The notes: generated from the sequence alone by a model not told the origin. A stretch of 64,000 nucleotides of DNA from Paenibacillus polymyxa (GCF_018614975.1 NZ_JAGGNR010000011.1:372001-436000), one strand, 5' to 3'; numbered from the stretch's first letter, positions 35,026 through 44,905 are shown. Numbers and translations: made by a program.

Positions 35026-38000
35026 ATGAGTAACAAAAGCATGCCCTGGATGGGCAAACTCAAATATTTTGCCAAACGTGAAAAAAGTGCGGAGGGCTGG
35101 AGTGAAATGTCCCCGGTTAATCGGGACTGGGAAGATGTCTATCGCCGCCGCTGGCAGCATGACAAAGTGGTGCGTTCCACACATGGTGTTAACTGTACGG
35201 GATCATGTAGTTGGCAGATCTATGTAAAGGACGGCATTGTAACCTGGGAAACGCAGGCTACCGACTATCCTTCAACCGGACCGGATATGCCGGAATTTGA
35301 GCCACGTGGATGTCCACGTGGAGCAAGCTTTTCATGGTATCTGTACAGCCCGCTGCGTGTCAAACATCCTTACGTACGTGGTGCATTGCTGGATATGTGG
35401 CGTGAAGCACTTCAGGTACACGGTGATCCGGTACAAGCGTGGTCGAGCATATCGGATGATCCTGCGAAAGTGAAAAGATACAAATCGGTACGTGGTAAAG
35501 GTGGATTAATTCGCGCGTCATGGGGTGAAGTGACACAGATTATTGCCGCTTCGCTGATTCATACGATCAAAGAATACGGACCAGACCGGATTATTGGTTT
35601 CTCTCCGATTCCTGCCATGTCGATGGTCAGTTATGCAACAGGGTCACGGTTCTTGTCCTTAATGGGATCACCATTGCTCAGTTTCTACGACTGGTATGCG
35701 GATCTGCCGCCGGCTTCACCTCAGATCTGGGGCGATCAAACGGATGTGCCGGAGAGCAGTGACTGGTACAACTCGGGATACATTCTGGTATGGGGCTCGA
35801 ATCTGCCAATGACGCGGACACCGGATGCCCACTTCCTGGCTGAAGCACGTTATCGGGGAACAAAAGTGGTGTCAATCAGCCCGGACTATGCGGAATATGT
35901 GAAATTCGCAGATACGTGGATGTCGGTAAAACAAGGGACGGACGGCGCTCTGGCGATGGCTATGGGCCATGTCATCCTGAAAGAGTTTTATATTGAAAAG
36001 CCTACGGACTATTTCATGCAATATGCCAAACAGTATACGGACTTTCCAAATCTGCTGATTGTGGAAGAAAAGGACGGCATACACACAGCAGGCAGATTTC
36101 TCGTTGGGGAAGACCTGGGTATCACGGGCAACAACATGGCATGGAAAACGCTGGTATACGATGAGAACAGTGGAACCTATGCGATGCCAAAAGGAAGTTT
36201 GGGCTTCCGTTGGGGTGAAGAAGGCACATGGAATCTCAAAATGGAACAGGTGGAGAATGGTGAGCCAATTGATCCAAGATTATCCATGCTTGGTGTTCAT
36301 CATGACCTCGTAACCATTCAACTGCCGTACTTTGATGATGAGGGAAAACATGTCATGCAGCGGCAGATTCCTGTACGCCAGATCTGGCTGGGGGACAGAT
36401 GGATTACAGTAACAGCCGTATACGATCTGGTACTTGCCAAATACGGAATTGAACGTGAAATGACACGTTCTGCGGATTCAGCAGAAGTAGTCACTGGTGC
36501 GGAGCAGTTGAGTGTACGTGTTAACCGTGGAAACGACATCTTGCATGAACCACAAGTAAAACCATTTACTCCAGCGTGGCAAGAGAAAATCACTGGCGTG
36601 GATCAAGAGACTGTCGTACAGATTGCACGTGAGTTTGCACAAAATGCGATCGACACCAAAGGTCGGTCCATGATCATTATGGGAGCCGGTATTAATCACT
36701 GGTACAACTCCGATGTCATCTACCGCGCCATTATCAATCTAATACTGATGACAGGCTGTCAGGGTGTGAACGGCGGAGGCTGGGCCCACTATGTCGGTCA
36801 GGAGAAACTGCGTCCAGCTGAAGGCTGGCAGACGATTGCCTTTGCTCGTGACTGGACCGGACCTGCACGTCTGCAGAACGGAACATCCTTCTTCTACTTT
36901 GCAACAGATCAATGGAGATACGAGGAGACCCAAGTAGGAGAGTTGACTTCAGCGCTTGAGGGTGAACCGCGGTTCCAGCATGTGGCTGATTATAATGTCA
37001 TGGCTGCACGTATGGGCTGGCTTCCATCCTATCCACAATTCAATCGAAACTCGATTGATCTGCATCAGGATGCATTGCAGGCCGGAGCAACGACGAAGGA
37101 AGAGATTAGTGCTTATGTTGCTTCCGAGTTACAGAACAAAAATCTGAAGTTCTCGATCGAGCAACCGGATGATCCGGCGAACTTCCCACGTGTGTTATTT
37201 GTCTGGAGAGCAAATCTGATCTCAAGTTCCGGCAAAGGACATGAGTATTTCCTGAAACATTTGCTCGGTGCAACGAACGGATTGCTGAACGATGACGATC
37301 ATGGACTGCGCCCGGAGCATGTGGAGTGGGTTGATGAGGCACCGGAAGGCAAGCTTGATCTGATGATCAATATGGATTTCCGTATGGCAGGAACAGCGAT
37401 GTATTCCGATATTGTGTTGCCAGCAGCAACCTGGTATGAGAAAAGCGATCTGAGCAGTACGGATATGCATCCGTTCGTTCATCCATTCAACCCGGCGGTA
37501 GCCACGCAGTGGGAATCTCGTTCGGACTGGGATACCTTCAAGGAAATCGCACGTGTATTCTCCGAGATGGCTGCGCAGCAATTCGATGGTCCACAGAAGG
37601 AGATCATAGCTACACCGCTGTTGCATGATTCACCGGATGAGCTTGCTCAACCGTACGGAGAGATCAAAGACTGGAGTGCGGGAGAATGTGAAGCAATTCC
37701 GGGTAAAACGATGCCGCATATTCAGGTGGTGGAACGCGACTATGCTGCCGTATATAACAAAATGATCAGTCTTGGACCTGTTGTAAGAGATAAACCTATT
37801 GGTACCAAAGGCATATCATGGTTTGCCAGTGAAGAGTATGAAAAACTCAAGGATATTCTGGGCGTGAACCGTAAAGATGGTGTTGGACAAGGATGTCCTG
37901 ATCTGAGCACAGACCGTAATGTTGCGGAGGCTATTCTGACTTTGTCATCAACAACGAACGGCAAGATGGCTGTACGTGCATGGGAAGCACTTGAGAAGAA

Positions 38001-38778
38001 AACTGCGTTGCATCTGAAAGATTTGGCCGAGGAACGGTCTGAGGAATGTTTTACGTTTGACGAGATTACTTCGAGACCGAAAACGGTCATTACCTCGCCT
38101 GCATTCAGCGGATCGGAAAAAGGTGGACGTCGATATTCGCCATTCACCACCAATGTGGAACGCCTGATTCCATGGCGTACATTGACGGGTAGACAGCAGT
38201 TCTACATTGATCATGCGATGCTCCGCGAATTTGGTGAGACATTAGCGACATTTAAACCTGTGCTGAAGCATACGCCATTCCATCCAAACAGCAAACGTCC
38301 GATTGAGGGCGGCAAGGAAATTGTATTGAACTATCTGACACCGCATAATAAGTGGTCGATCCACAGTATGTACTATGATGCACTGCCGATGCTGACCTTG
38401 TTCCGGGGTGGCCCAACGATCTGGATGAACCATGAGGATGCGGAAGAAGCTGGACTGGTCGATAATGACTGGATCGAATGCTTCAACCGTAACGGAGTTG
38501 TGGTTGCGAGAGCAGTCGTAACGCACCGTATTCCTCGTGGCATGGCATTCATGTATCACGCTCAGGACCGTCACATTAATGTTCCGGGCACCAAAATATC
38601 ACAGACACGTGGGGGTACACATAACAGTCCGACACGTATTCATGTGAAGCCGACACATATGATTGGTGGTTATGCCCAGTTAAGTTATGGCTTCAACTAC
38701 TATGGCCCGACAGGCAACCAGCGTGACCTCAACGTCATCATTAGAAAACTGCAGGAGGTGGATTGGCTTGAAGATTAA
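35026..38778 (+). CDS. narG: Respiratory nitrate reductase alpha subunit
   Basis: The 1250-residue catalytic subunit reduces nitrate to nitrite on the cytoplasmic face using Mo-bisMGD. The N-terminal FS0 motif is HGVNCTGSCSW (His plus cysteines), and the Mo ligand aspartate lies in SFYDWYADLPPASPQ. No twin-arginine signal is needed or seen in the usual cleavable form. GGGAGG precedes ATG 35026, 56 bp after moaA. narH starts within its last codons, so the subunits are translationally coupled. Confidence 0.97.
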   Translation: MSNKSMPWMGKLKYFAKREKSAEGWSEMSPVNRDWEDVYRRRWQHDKVVRSTHGVNCTGSCSWQIYVKDGIVTWETQATDYPSTGPDMPEFEPRGCPRGASFSWYLYSPLRVKHPYVRGALLDMWREALQVHGDPVQAWSSISDDPAKVKRYKSVRGKGGLIRASWGEVTQIIAASLIHTIKEYGPDRIIGFSPIPAMSMVSYATGSRFLSLMGSPLLSFYDWYADLPPASPQIWGDQTDVPESSDWYNSGYILVWGSNLPMTRTPDAHFLAEARYRGTKVVSISPDYAEYVKFADTWMSVKQGTDGALAMAMGHVILKEFYIEKPTDYFMQYAKQYTDFPNLLIVEEKDGIHTAGRFLVGEDLGITGNNMAWKTLVYDENSGTYAMPKGSLGFRWGEEGTWNLKMEQVENGEPIDPRLSMLGVHHDLVTIQLPYFDDEGKHVMQRQIPVRQIWLGDRWITVTAVYDLVLAKYGIEREMTRSADSAEVVTGAEQLSVRVNRGNDILHEPQVKPFTPAWQEKITGVDQETVVQIAREFAQNAIDTKGRSMIIMGAGINHWYNSDVIYRAIINLILMTGCQGVNGGGWAHYVGQEKLRPAEGWQTIAFARDWTGPARLQNGTSFFYFATDQWRYEETQVGELTSALEGEPRFQHVADYNVMAARMGWLPSYPQFNRNSIDLHQDALQAGATTKEEISAYVASELQNKNLKFSIEQPDDPANFPRVLFVWRANLISSSGKGHEYFLKHLLGATNGLLNDDDHGLRPEHVEWVDEAPEGKLDLMINMDFRMAGTAMYSDIVLPAATWYEKSDLSSTDMHPFVHPFNPAVATQWESRSDWDTFKEIARVFSEMAAQQFDGPQKEIIATPLLHDSPDELAQPYGEIKDWSAGECEAIPGKTMPHIQVVERDYAAVYNKMISLGPVVRDKPIGTKGISWFASEEYEKLKDILGVNRKDGVGQGCPDLSTDRNVAEAILTLSSTTNGKMAVRAWEALEKKTALHLKDLAEERSEECFTFDEITSRPKTVITSPAFSGSEKGGRRYSPFTTNVERLIPWRTLTGRQQFYIDHAMLREFGETLATFKPVLKHTPFHPNSKRPIEGGKEIVLNYLTPHNKWSIHSMYYDALPMLTLFRGGPTIWMNHEDAEEAGLVDNDWIECFNRNGVVVARAVVTHRIPRGMAFMYHAQDRHINVPGTKISQTRGGTHNSPTRIHVKPTHMIGGYAQLSYGFNYYGPTGNQRDLNVIIRKLQEVDWLED

Positions 38779-40237
38779 AGCACAAGTCAGCATGGTCATG
38801 AATCTGGACAAATGCATAGGGTGCCATACATGTAGTGTAACGTGCAAAAACACCTGGACTAACCGTCCAGGTGCAGAATATATGTATTGGAATAATGTAG
38901 AAACTAAACCAGGAATTGGTTATCCAAAACAGTGGGAAGATCAGGAGCGTTATCGCGGTGGCTGGGAGATGAAGAATGGCAAACTGGAATTGAAGTCCGG
39001 CACACGGGCAAGACGCTTGCTTAACATTTTCCATAACCCGGATCAACCAACGATTGATGATTATTATGAGCCATGGACATACGAGTATGAGAAACTGACG
39101 AACAGTCCGGAGAAGAAACATCAGCCTGTAGCCAGACCGAAATCCCAGATTACGGGTGAATATATGAATCTGGAGTGGGGTCCGAACTGGGAAGATGATC
39201 TGGCAGGTGCCCATATAACCGGAATGGAAGATCCCAATATGAAGGGGGTCGAAGATTCAATTAAAATGGATTTTGAACAGGTATTTATGATGTACCTGCC
39301 ACGGATCTGTGAACATTGTCTTAACCCGGCCTGTGTATCCTCCTGTCCTTCTGGAGCGATGTACAAACGTGAAGAAGACGGGATCGTACTGGTCGACCAA
39401 AATGCATGCCGTGCATGGAGATTCTGTGTATCAAGTTGCCCGTACAAAAAAGTCTACTTCAACTGGCAGACGAACAAAGCCGAGAAGTGTACCCTTTGCT
39501 TCCCGCGGATTGAAGCAGGGCTGCCAACGATCTGTTCCGAAACTTGTGTGGGACGTATCCGTTATATCGGCCTGATGCTGTATGATGCAGACCGTGTAGA
39601 AGCTGCAGCTTCGGTTGAAAATGATCAGGATCTCTATGAATCCCAGATGGATATTTTCCTTGATCCAAATGACCCTGAGGTAATTCGTGAAGCACGCGAG
39701 GCAGGAATCCCTGAGGATTGGATTATTGCAGCGCAGCAGTCGCCCATTTACAAAATGGTTATCGACTGGAAAATTGCACTCCCGCTTCACCCTGAATACC
39801 GCACCATGCCAATGGTATGGTATATTCCGCCGCTTAGCCCGATCACGAACCGGGTAGAGGGACAGGGAAGTTCGCTGGAAGCCAATGATATATTTCCGGC
39901 GATTGATAACATGCGTATTCCAGTGGAATATCTGGCCAATCTGCTTACGGCAGGAGATACGGATCGAATCCGTGAAGTGCTGCGAAAAATGGCCGTTATG
40001 CGCATTCACATGCGTAATCAGCAGACTGGAAAGACCAGTGAGTCGGCATTGTTAGAAAGAGTAGGCATGGAGGCTCAGGAAGTGGAAGACATGTATCGTC
40101 TGCTCGCCATTGCGAAATACAATGATCGTTTTGTAATCCCGCCAGCCCACCGCGAGGAAGTAGAAGATCTCTTCAGTGAACAGGGCAGCTGCGGACTTGA
40201 TTTTGCAGGTGGTCCAGGTTCTTGCGGGGTATTCTGA
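38768..40237 (+). CDS. narH: Respiratory nitrate reductase beta subunit
   Basis: The 489-residue iron-sulfur subunit passes electrons from NarI to NarG. Cysteine groups: CIGCHTCSVTCK, CEHCLNPACVSSCPSG, CRAWRFCVSSCPYKK (Trp replaces one Cys, as expected of the [3Fe-4S] site) and CTLCFPRIEAGLPTICSETC. The start is TTG 38768 (LKIKAQVSMVMN), seven bases after AGGAGGTG and overlapping narG by 11 bases; upstream in-frame ATGs lie inside narG without an RBS. Confidence 0.96.
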   Translation: MKIKAQVSMVMNLDKCIGCHTCSVTCKNTWTNRPGAEYMYWNNVETKPGIGYPKQWEDQERYRGGWEMKNGKLELKSGTRARRLLNIFHNPDQPTIDDYYEPWTYEYEKLTNSPEKKHQPVARPKSQITGEYMNLEWGPNWEDDLAGAHITGMEDPNMKGVEDSIKMDFEQVFMMYLPRICEHCLNPACVSSCPSGAMYKREEDGIVLVDQNACRAWRFCVSSCPYKKVYFNWQTNKAEKCTLCFPRIEAGLPTICSETCVGRIRYIGLMLYDADRVEAAASVENDQDLYESQMDIFLDPNDPEVIREAREAGIPEDWIIAAQQSPIYKMVIDWKIALPLHPEYRTMPMVWYIPPLSPITNRVEGQGSSLEANDIFPAIDNMRIPVEYLANLLTAGDTDRIREVLRKMAVMRIHMRNQQTGKTSESALLERVGMEAQEVEDMYRLLAIAKYNDRFVIPPAHREEVEDLFSEQGSCGLDFAGGPGSCGVF

Positions 40238-40914
40238 TGGGAGAGGAGACAACGACAACGATGACGATCGATACCAATGAAGGAACACACCCTATGGTTT
40301 ATGGAACGGATAAGGCAAGAATGGTCTGTAAGCTGATCTCTTATCTGTTGCAATATCCCGATACAGAGTGGAGGGAGGGACTGCCGGGTGTTCAGGAAGC
40401 TATACGGTCCATTTCCGATGAGACGGTGAACCAGATCCTGTTGATGTTTGTAGAAGAAGTACAGGCTGTAAGCTCGATTGAGTGGCAGGACTCCTATGTT
40501 CGCACATTCGATTTTGATAAAAAGTGTAACCTCTATCTCACGTATGCTCTTCATGGCGATGAGCGGGATCGGGGCCCGGCTCTGATTGAATTGAAACGCA
40601 GATATGAAGCTGCGGGATTTTATATGGAAGTAAGTGAGTTGCCAGATTACCTGCCTATGGTACTTGAATTTGTAGCTGAGGCTCCCGAGGAAGATGCCTT
40701 GGGTGTGCTCTCCAGCTGCCATAAGGCTCTGGTCACGATGACCGAAAGTATCACGGGAAAGAACAGCCCATATGGACCATTGCTCAGTCTGATGTTACAG
40801 GTCATTCCTGAGCCTCCTGCCCCTGATATACCAGAACAATTGGAAGCAGTTAACCAACAACAACCTGAAGAGCTTATGCAGATCGCAGCTCAGATGAGGA
40901 GGGGGAATCGGTGA
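40237..40914 (+). CDS. narJ: Nitrate reductase assembly chaperone
   Basis: The 225-residue all-helical chaperone (NarJ/TorD-like) helps insert the Mo cofactor into NarG before membrane attachment. Seen features are KLISYLLQYPDTEW, YVRTFDFDKKCNLYLTYALHGDERDRG and LPDYLPMVLEFVA, all typical of NarJ. ATG 40237 overlaps the narH stop (TGATG); ATG 40261 with GAGAGGAG is the alternative start. Its stop overlaps narI by four bases. Confidence 0.93.
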   Translation: MGEETTTTMTIDTNEGTHPMVYGTDKARMVCKLISYLLQYPDTEWREGLPGVQEAIRSISDETVNQILLMFVEEVQAVSSIEWQDSYVRTFDFDKKCNLYLTYALHGDERDRGPALIELKRRYEAAGFYMEVSELPDYLPMVLEFVAEAPEEDALGVLSSCHKALVTMTESITGKNSPYGPLLSLMLQVIPEPPAPDIPEQLEAVNQQQPEELMQIAAQMRRGNR

Positions 40915-41636
40915 GTACACTGGAACTGTTGTTATGGGGCGCTCTCCCTTATATGGTCATTGTTTTCTGTATTACGGCGACGATCTGGAGATATTTGACG
41001 AACCCCTTCAGCTGGACGTCCAAGTCCAGTGAGATGATGGAGAAACGTATGCTGAGATGGGGAAGCCTGCTCTTCCACATCGGAATATTCGCTGTAATCT
41101 GTGGACATATTGCCGGTTTGCTTGTACCGGTGGAATTCTATCGCTGGATTGGCCTAAGTGATGGAGGATATCACTTGATGGCTATTGCAGGAGGACTGCC
41201 TGCAGGCATCATTGCATTTGCAGGTGCAGTCATTCTGTTGGTACGCCGATATGTTGTTCGAAGAGTACGGGCAACGAGTAGCATCGGGGATTGGCTGGCA
41301 CTCGCCATGCTAATTATTGTCATTGTAACCGGAATACTGGCGACCTCGGCCAATGCGGTGAATCACAGTGGATTTGACTATCGAACAACAATTAATCCGT
41401 GGTTGCGCGGTCTGATCGTATTCCAGCCTGATCCGGTTCTGATGCAGACGGTACCCATGAACTTCAAAGTACACATCCTGCTCACCTTTGTACTGTACTG
41501 CGTGTTTCCATTTACACGTCTGGTTCACATGCTTAGTATGCCGCTGGGTTATCTGAAACGCAGTTATGTGTTGTATCGGAGAAGAGATGGATCTGTGTAT
41601 CCGAATCAAGAACAAAAAAAGGAAAGGGCGATGTAA
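40911..41636 (+). CDS. narI: Respiratory nitrate reductase gamma subunit
   Basis: The 241-residue di-haem cytochrome b anchors NarGH to the membrane and oxidises menaquinol. Five spans are visible, with haem-ligand histidines in LLFHIGIFAVICGHIAG and NFKVHILLTFVLYCVFPFTRLVH. GTG 40911 follows AGGAGGGGG. narK follows directly, so narGHJI and narK are one unit. Confidence 0.95.
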   Translation: MSTLELLLWGALPYMVIVFCITATIWRYLTNPFSWTSKSSEMMEKRMLRWGSLLFHIGIFAVICGHIAGLLVPVEFYRWIGLSDGGYHLMAIAGGLPAGIIAFAGAVILLVRRYVVRRVRATSSIGDWLALAMLIIVIVTGILATSANAVNHSGFDYRTTINPWLRGLIVFQPDPVLMQTVPMNFKVHILLTFVLYCVFPFTRLVHMLSMPLGYLKRSYVLYRRRDGSVYPNQEQKKERAM

Positions 41637-43148
41637 ATGCAACATAAAGGAAAGGTTCAACTGCCCTTGCAAACTGTAAGTCTGGTTCTTGGTTTCATGG
41701 TATGGGTTATCCTCTCATCTCTGATGCCATTTATTAAAGAGGATATTGCGCTTACGTCTTCACAGCTTGCATGGGCGACAGCGATTCCCGTATTGATCGG
41801 GTCGATTGCCCGTATTCCGATTGGTTATTGGACGAATCGATATGGAGCACGTAATATTTTCATGATCAGCTTTGTCCTGCTGCTGGCCCCTGTATGGTGG
41901 ATTAGCCGTGCAACGTCGTTCAGCGATCTGGTGATTGGTGGACTGTTCCTCGGTATTGGTGGAGCTGTCTTCTCGGTCGGTGTAACTTCACTGCCCAAAT
42001 ATTATCCGAAAGAGCAACATGGATTTGTTAACGGGATCTACGGAATTGGTAACCTGGGGACAGCACTGTCTGCATTCGGAGCCCCGCTGATTGCTGATCG
42101 TATGGGGTGGTCTACGACGGTTCTGCTCTACAGTATTCTACTACTAGGGATGGCAGCGCTAAATTTTGCTTTGGGGGACAAAAAGGAAACTCGTGTTAAT
42201 GTTCCGCTCATGCAACAACTGAAGGCCATATCACACAACAATAAACTATGGTTGCTCTGCCTGTTTTATTTTCTGACATTTGGCTCGTTCGTTGCATTTA
42301 CGGTATACTTGCCGAACTTCCTGGTTACGAACTTCCAGTTGGACAAAGTCGATGCAGGTATACGTACAGCGGGATTTATTCTCGTTGCTACCATCATGCG
42401 GCCTATCGGAGGATGGCTTGGAGATCGATTTAATCCGTTCAAAATATTAATGTTTGTTTTCGGCGGATTAACGATTGCAGCTATTGTATTATCTTTCGCG
42501 CCGTCATTCTATATCTACACCATTGGGTGCCTGACTGTTGCATTGTGCGCAGGGACTGGTAACGGTACTATTTTCAAATTAGTGCCGATGTATTTCGTCA
42601 AACAACCAGGTGTAGCGAATGGTATGATCTCGGCTATGGGGGGGCTAGGCGGATTCTTTCCTCCACTGATGCTGACTTTGTTGTACAGCATTACAGGTCA
42701 TTATGCGATTGGTTTCATGGCGTTATCCCAGATCGCGTTGGTCAGTCTGGTACTCGTGATCTGGATGTTCTACCAGGAGAAGCTTCAGTTATCTGCCAGC
42801 ATTCTGGAGAATACCATTGAAGCGATTCTGATCACCGATACGAACAGTGTTATTACTTCCGTGAACCCGGCTTTTACGGCGGTCACTGGTTATAGTGCCG
42901 AAGAAGCAGTTGGACAGAAGCCAAGCTTACTGAAATCCGGCAAGCAGGATAAACCCTTCTATGACCAATTATGGATGGAATTACGTGAAAAAGGATATTG
43001 GCAGGGCGAGATTTGGAATCGGAAGAAAAACGGAGAGATCTATCAGGAATGGCTGAGTATTACGGCAATCCGTAACGAAGCCGGCGAAGTCAAATATTAT
43101 GCGGCCATGTTCAGTGATATGGGCAGGCCAGAGCTCACAATAGCCTGA
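41637..43148 (+). CDS. narK: Nitrate/nitrite transporter fused to a PAS domain
   Basis: The first ~385 residues are a 12-TM MFS nitrate/nitrite transporter of the NarK/NasA type, with IARIPIGYWTNRYGARNIF, the NNP signature-like LGIGGAVFSVGVTSLPKYYP and ALCAGTGNGTIFKLVP. After the last span (LVLVIWMFYQ) residues ~390-500 form a PAS-PAC domain: ILENTIEAILITDTNSVITS, NPAFTAVTGYSAEEAVGQ, LREKGYWQGEIWNRKKNGE. The stop codon comes only after the PAS domain, so this is a genuine fusion. It starts at the base after the narI stop. Canonical NarK has no PAS domain, so the extension may regulate transport by redox state or ligand. Confidence 0.9.
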   Translation: MQHKGKVQLPLQTVSLVLGFMVWVILSSLMPFIKEDIALTSSQLAWATAIPVLIGSIARIPIGYWTNRYGARNIFMISFVLLLAPVWWISRATSFSDLVIGGLFLGIGGAVFSVGVTSLPKYYPKEQHGFVNGIYGIGNLGTALSAFGAPLIADRMGWSTTVLLYSILLLGMAALNFALGDKKETRVNVPLMQQLKAISHNNKLWLLCLFYFLTFGSFVAFTVYLPNFLVTNFQLDKVDAGIRTAGFILVATIMRPIGGWLGDRFNPFKILMFVFGGLTIAAIVLSFAPSFYIYTIGCLTVALCAGTGNGTIFKLVPMYFVKQPGVANGMISAMGGLGGFFPPLMLTLLYSITGHYAIGFMALSQIALVSLVLVIWMFYQEKLQLSASILENTIEAILITDTNSVITSVNPAFTAVTGYSAEEAVGQKPSLLKSGKQDKPFYDQLWMELREKGYWQGEIWNRKKNGEIYQEWLSITAIRNEAGEVKYYAAMFSDMGRPELTIA

Positions 43149-43177
43149 TACATGTATCAGTAATTGTGTATACAGCA

Positions 43178-43218
43178 AGAGACCTTAACATCGATTGCAG
43201 GCGTTAAGGTCTCTTTTT
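43178..43218 (+). terminator. Terminator of moaA-nar-narK
   Basis: AGAGACCTTAAC (43178-43189) and GTTAAGGTCTCT (43203-43214) form a perfect 12-bp stem, then TTTT. Confidence 0.9.
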
Positions 43219-43271
43219 GCACATCCGGAATGGTGTAAGGGTTTGGGGTAAACACCAGTTGATCTGGATGG

Positions 43272-43973
43272 TCACGCATCCCTTTGTTGCTTCAATGCTT
43301 GCAAGTCAAGAATGATGATCCGACTGCGATCGACTTCAATCAGATGTTCTTTGGTGAGCTGGTTTAACAGTCGATTCGCTGTTTCCCTTGTTGTTCCGAT
43401 AGAGTTGGCGAACTCCTGGTGTGTCATGGGCAGGTTAATGATAATTTGGTCTTCATGCGTCTGTCCGTGCTGCTCTGCGAGCATAAGAAGGAAAGAGAGC
43501 ACACGGTTGCGCACATCCTGACCAGAGAGCACCTGCAATTTGTCCTGTAGTTCACGTATTTTGTCTCCGAGTACACGCATAATTTTGATTGCAATCGATG
43601 GGGTACTCAGCATTAATCGTTCGAACAATCTGACAGGTATGGCCAGTAGTTCGGTAGGCGTAATCGCTTCAGCGGTAGCCGGGTAGGGGTGCGCGTTAAA
43701 AAAGCCGGTATGCGGGAACATATCTCCTGTTTTGAGGAAAGAGACAATCTGTTCATGTCCATTCTCATCGGTTTTGTAAGCTTTTACAATGCCGGTACGA
43801 ATGAAAAAGACAGCTTCTTTTTCGCTACCTTCGCTAAAAATGACCGTTTTCTTGTGAATACTTCTGGAAATGGCGATATCTTCGACTTGCTTCAATTCCT
43901 CGGGGCTAAGGTCCTGGAAGATGGGGAACTGTTGTAGAAACTCCGCTGCTGTATCTTTGTTTACCCTGCTCAT
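43272..43973 (-). CDS. Crp/Fnr-family regulator without cysteines
   Basis: The 233-residue protein has an N-terminal cyclic-nucleotide-binding-like beta-roll (FIRTGIVKAYKTDENGHEQIVSFLKTGDMF), the long dimer helix and a helix-turn-helix (MTHQEFANSIGTTRETANRLLNQL). It contains no cysteine at all, so it cannot carry an FNR-type Fe-S cluster, although it stands where B. subtilis fnr lies, next to narK. The RETxNR recognition helix keeps the Arg-Glu pair that CRP-like proteins use to read TGTGA, so it is a candidate reader of the boxes in this island. Its effector is unknown. Confidence 0.88.
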   Translation of the reverse strand: MSRVNKDTAAEFLQQFPIFQDLSPEELKQVEDIAISRSIHKKTVIFSEGSEKEAVFFIRTGIVKAYKTDENGHEQIVSFLKTGDMFPHTGFFNAHPYPATAEAITPTELLAIPVRLFERLMLSTPSIAIKIMRVLGDKIRELQDKLQVLSGQDVRNRVLSFLLMLAEQHGQTHEDQIIINLPMTHQEFANSIGTTRETANRLLNQLTKEHLIEVDRSRIIILDLQALKQQRDA

Positions 43974-43992
43974 GAGAATCTTTCCTCTCTGT

Positions 43993-44008
43993 GTTCATAT
44001 TTCTGAAC
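43993..44008. promoter_or_regulatory. Inverted repeat between crp/fnr gene and ywiC
   Basis: GTTCA-N6-TGAAC (GTTCATATTTCTGAAC) is symmetric with Crp/Fnr spacing but a different half-site. It lies 20 bp upstream of the minus-strand regulator start and could be an autoregulatory site. Confidence 0.4.
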
Positions 44009-44044
44009 TTCGACATCATTCAATCCTAGGAGGTTAACTGTGAA

Positions 44045-44767
44045 GTGAAAACCAATACAATCGTTATCCCTCATGAACATGGCGGCTGGGCCATGGTTAG
44101 TGTACCTTTTCTGGTAGGTGTGATTGCAAGTGGTCCGCACTGGTTACATGTGCCCTTATTTGTAGCCTGGCTTGGACTATATCTAACCGCGTATCCCTTA
44201 CTGCAGTCTTTGAAAAGAAATGCCAACCGACATCGCCTATACAAGTGGGCTGCAATCTACGGTACAGTGGCTCTAATCTGTCTGATCCCACCCGTTCTGG
44301 GTCAGACCTCGCTGTTATTCTTCGGCCCTGTGCTGGGTGGACTCTTACTTGTGAACATCTGGCATGTGAGACACAAAGTAGAACGCTCGCTTACCAATGA
44401 CCTGTGTGCCATGCTGGTATTCTCTTTAGGGGGAGCAGCTGCTTATCTCATTGGGAGCGGGCACTGGGATTCTGGAATGGCAATCGTAGTTTTGTTTTCT
44501 TTCTTACATTTTACAGGAAGCACGTTCTTTGTGAAATCGGTCTTTCGAGAGCGAACCAATAAGCGTTGGCTGATGCTAACTCGTCTGGTACATATCCTTC
44601 TAATTCTCATACCGATCATGATCGGATACCCATGGATGTCTTTGGCGTATGTCTATTCCACTGTGCGCACCTTCATATATGCTGGCAGAACACTGCGCCC
44701 TATGAAGGTTGGTATGATCGAGATTATTGGAGCCGTGCAATTCCTGTTCTGGTCTATTCTGTTGTAA
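44045..44767 (+). CDS. ywiC: YwiC-like integral membrane protein
   Basis: The 240-residue protein has about seven to eight spans and the family-typical opening IPHEHGGWAMVSVPFLVG. In B. subtilis ywiC lies within the narK-fnr-ywiC-narGHJI cluster, and the same association is seen here. Its role is unknown; the fold may resemble UbiA-type prenyltransferases, but the DxxxD motifs are not clear. AGGAGGTTAACTG precedes ATG 44045, giving a very short leader. Confidence 0.85.
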   Translation: MKTNTIVIPHEHGGWAMVSVPFLVGVIASGPHWLHVPLFVAWLGLYLTAYPLLQSLKRNANRHRLYKWAAIYGTVALICLIPPVLGQTSLLFFGPVLGGLLLVNIWHVRHKVERSLTNDLCAMLVFSLGGAAAYLIGSGHWDSGMAIVVLFSFLHFTGSTFFVKSVFRERTNKRWLMLTRLVHILLILIPIMIGYPWMSLAYVYSTVRTFIYAGRTLRPMKVGMIEIIGAVQFLFWSILL

Positions 44768-44807
44768 TCCGCATCATTTCATCATAGCGTGATTTTTGAA
44801 CACAACA

Positions 44808-44823
44808 GGTGATATAGATCACA
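44808..44823. promoter_or_regulatory. Possible Fnr/Crp-type site before the ZIP gene
   Basis: GGTGATATAGATCACA has one mismatch from TGTGA-N6-TCACA. At 21 bp downstream there is no good -10 (TTAGTC); TTAATT at 17 bp is the closest. The activating geometry of the other promoters is therefore not clearly met. Confidence 0.45.
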
Positions 44824-44905
44824 ACGTTATAGCATTGTTTTTAATTAGTCAGCCAAGGTTAATGGAATGATAGAACATAATTGAACTTGAGAGGGGTCGG
44901 TCCGG

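Noticed and set aside
38687-38767. Upstream ATG starts for narH
   Set aside because: They lie inside narG; TTG 38768 has AGGAGGTG at ideal spacing and matches the usual NarH N terminus MKIKAQ.
44808-44850. Class II Fnr promoter for the ZIP gene
   Set aside because: The box has a mismatch and no acceptable -10 lies at 21 bp, so I list it only as a possible site.
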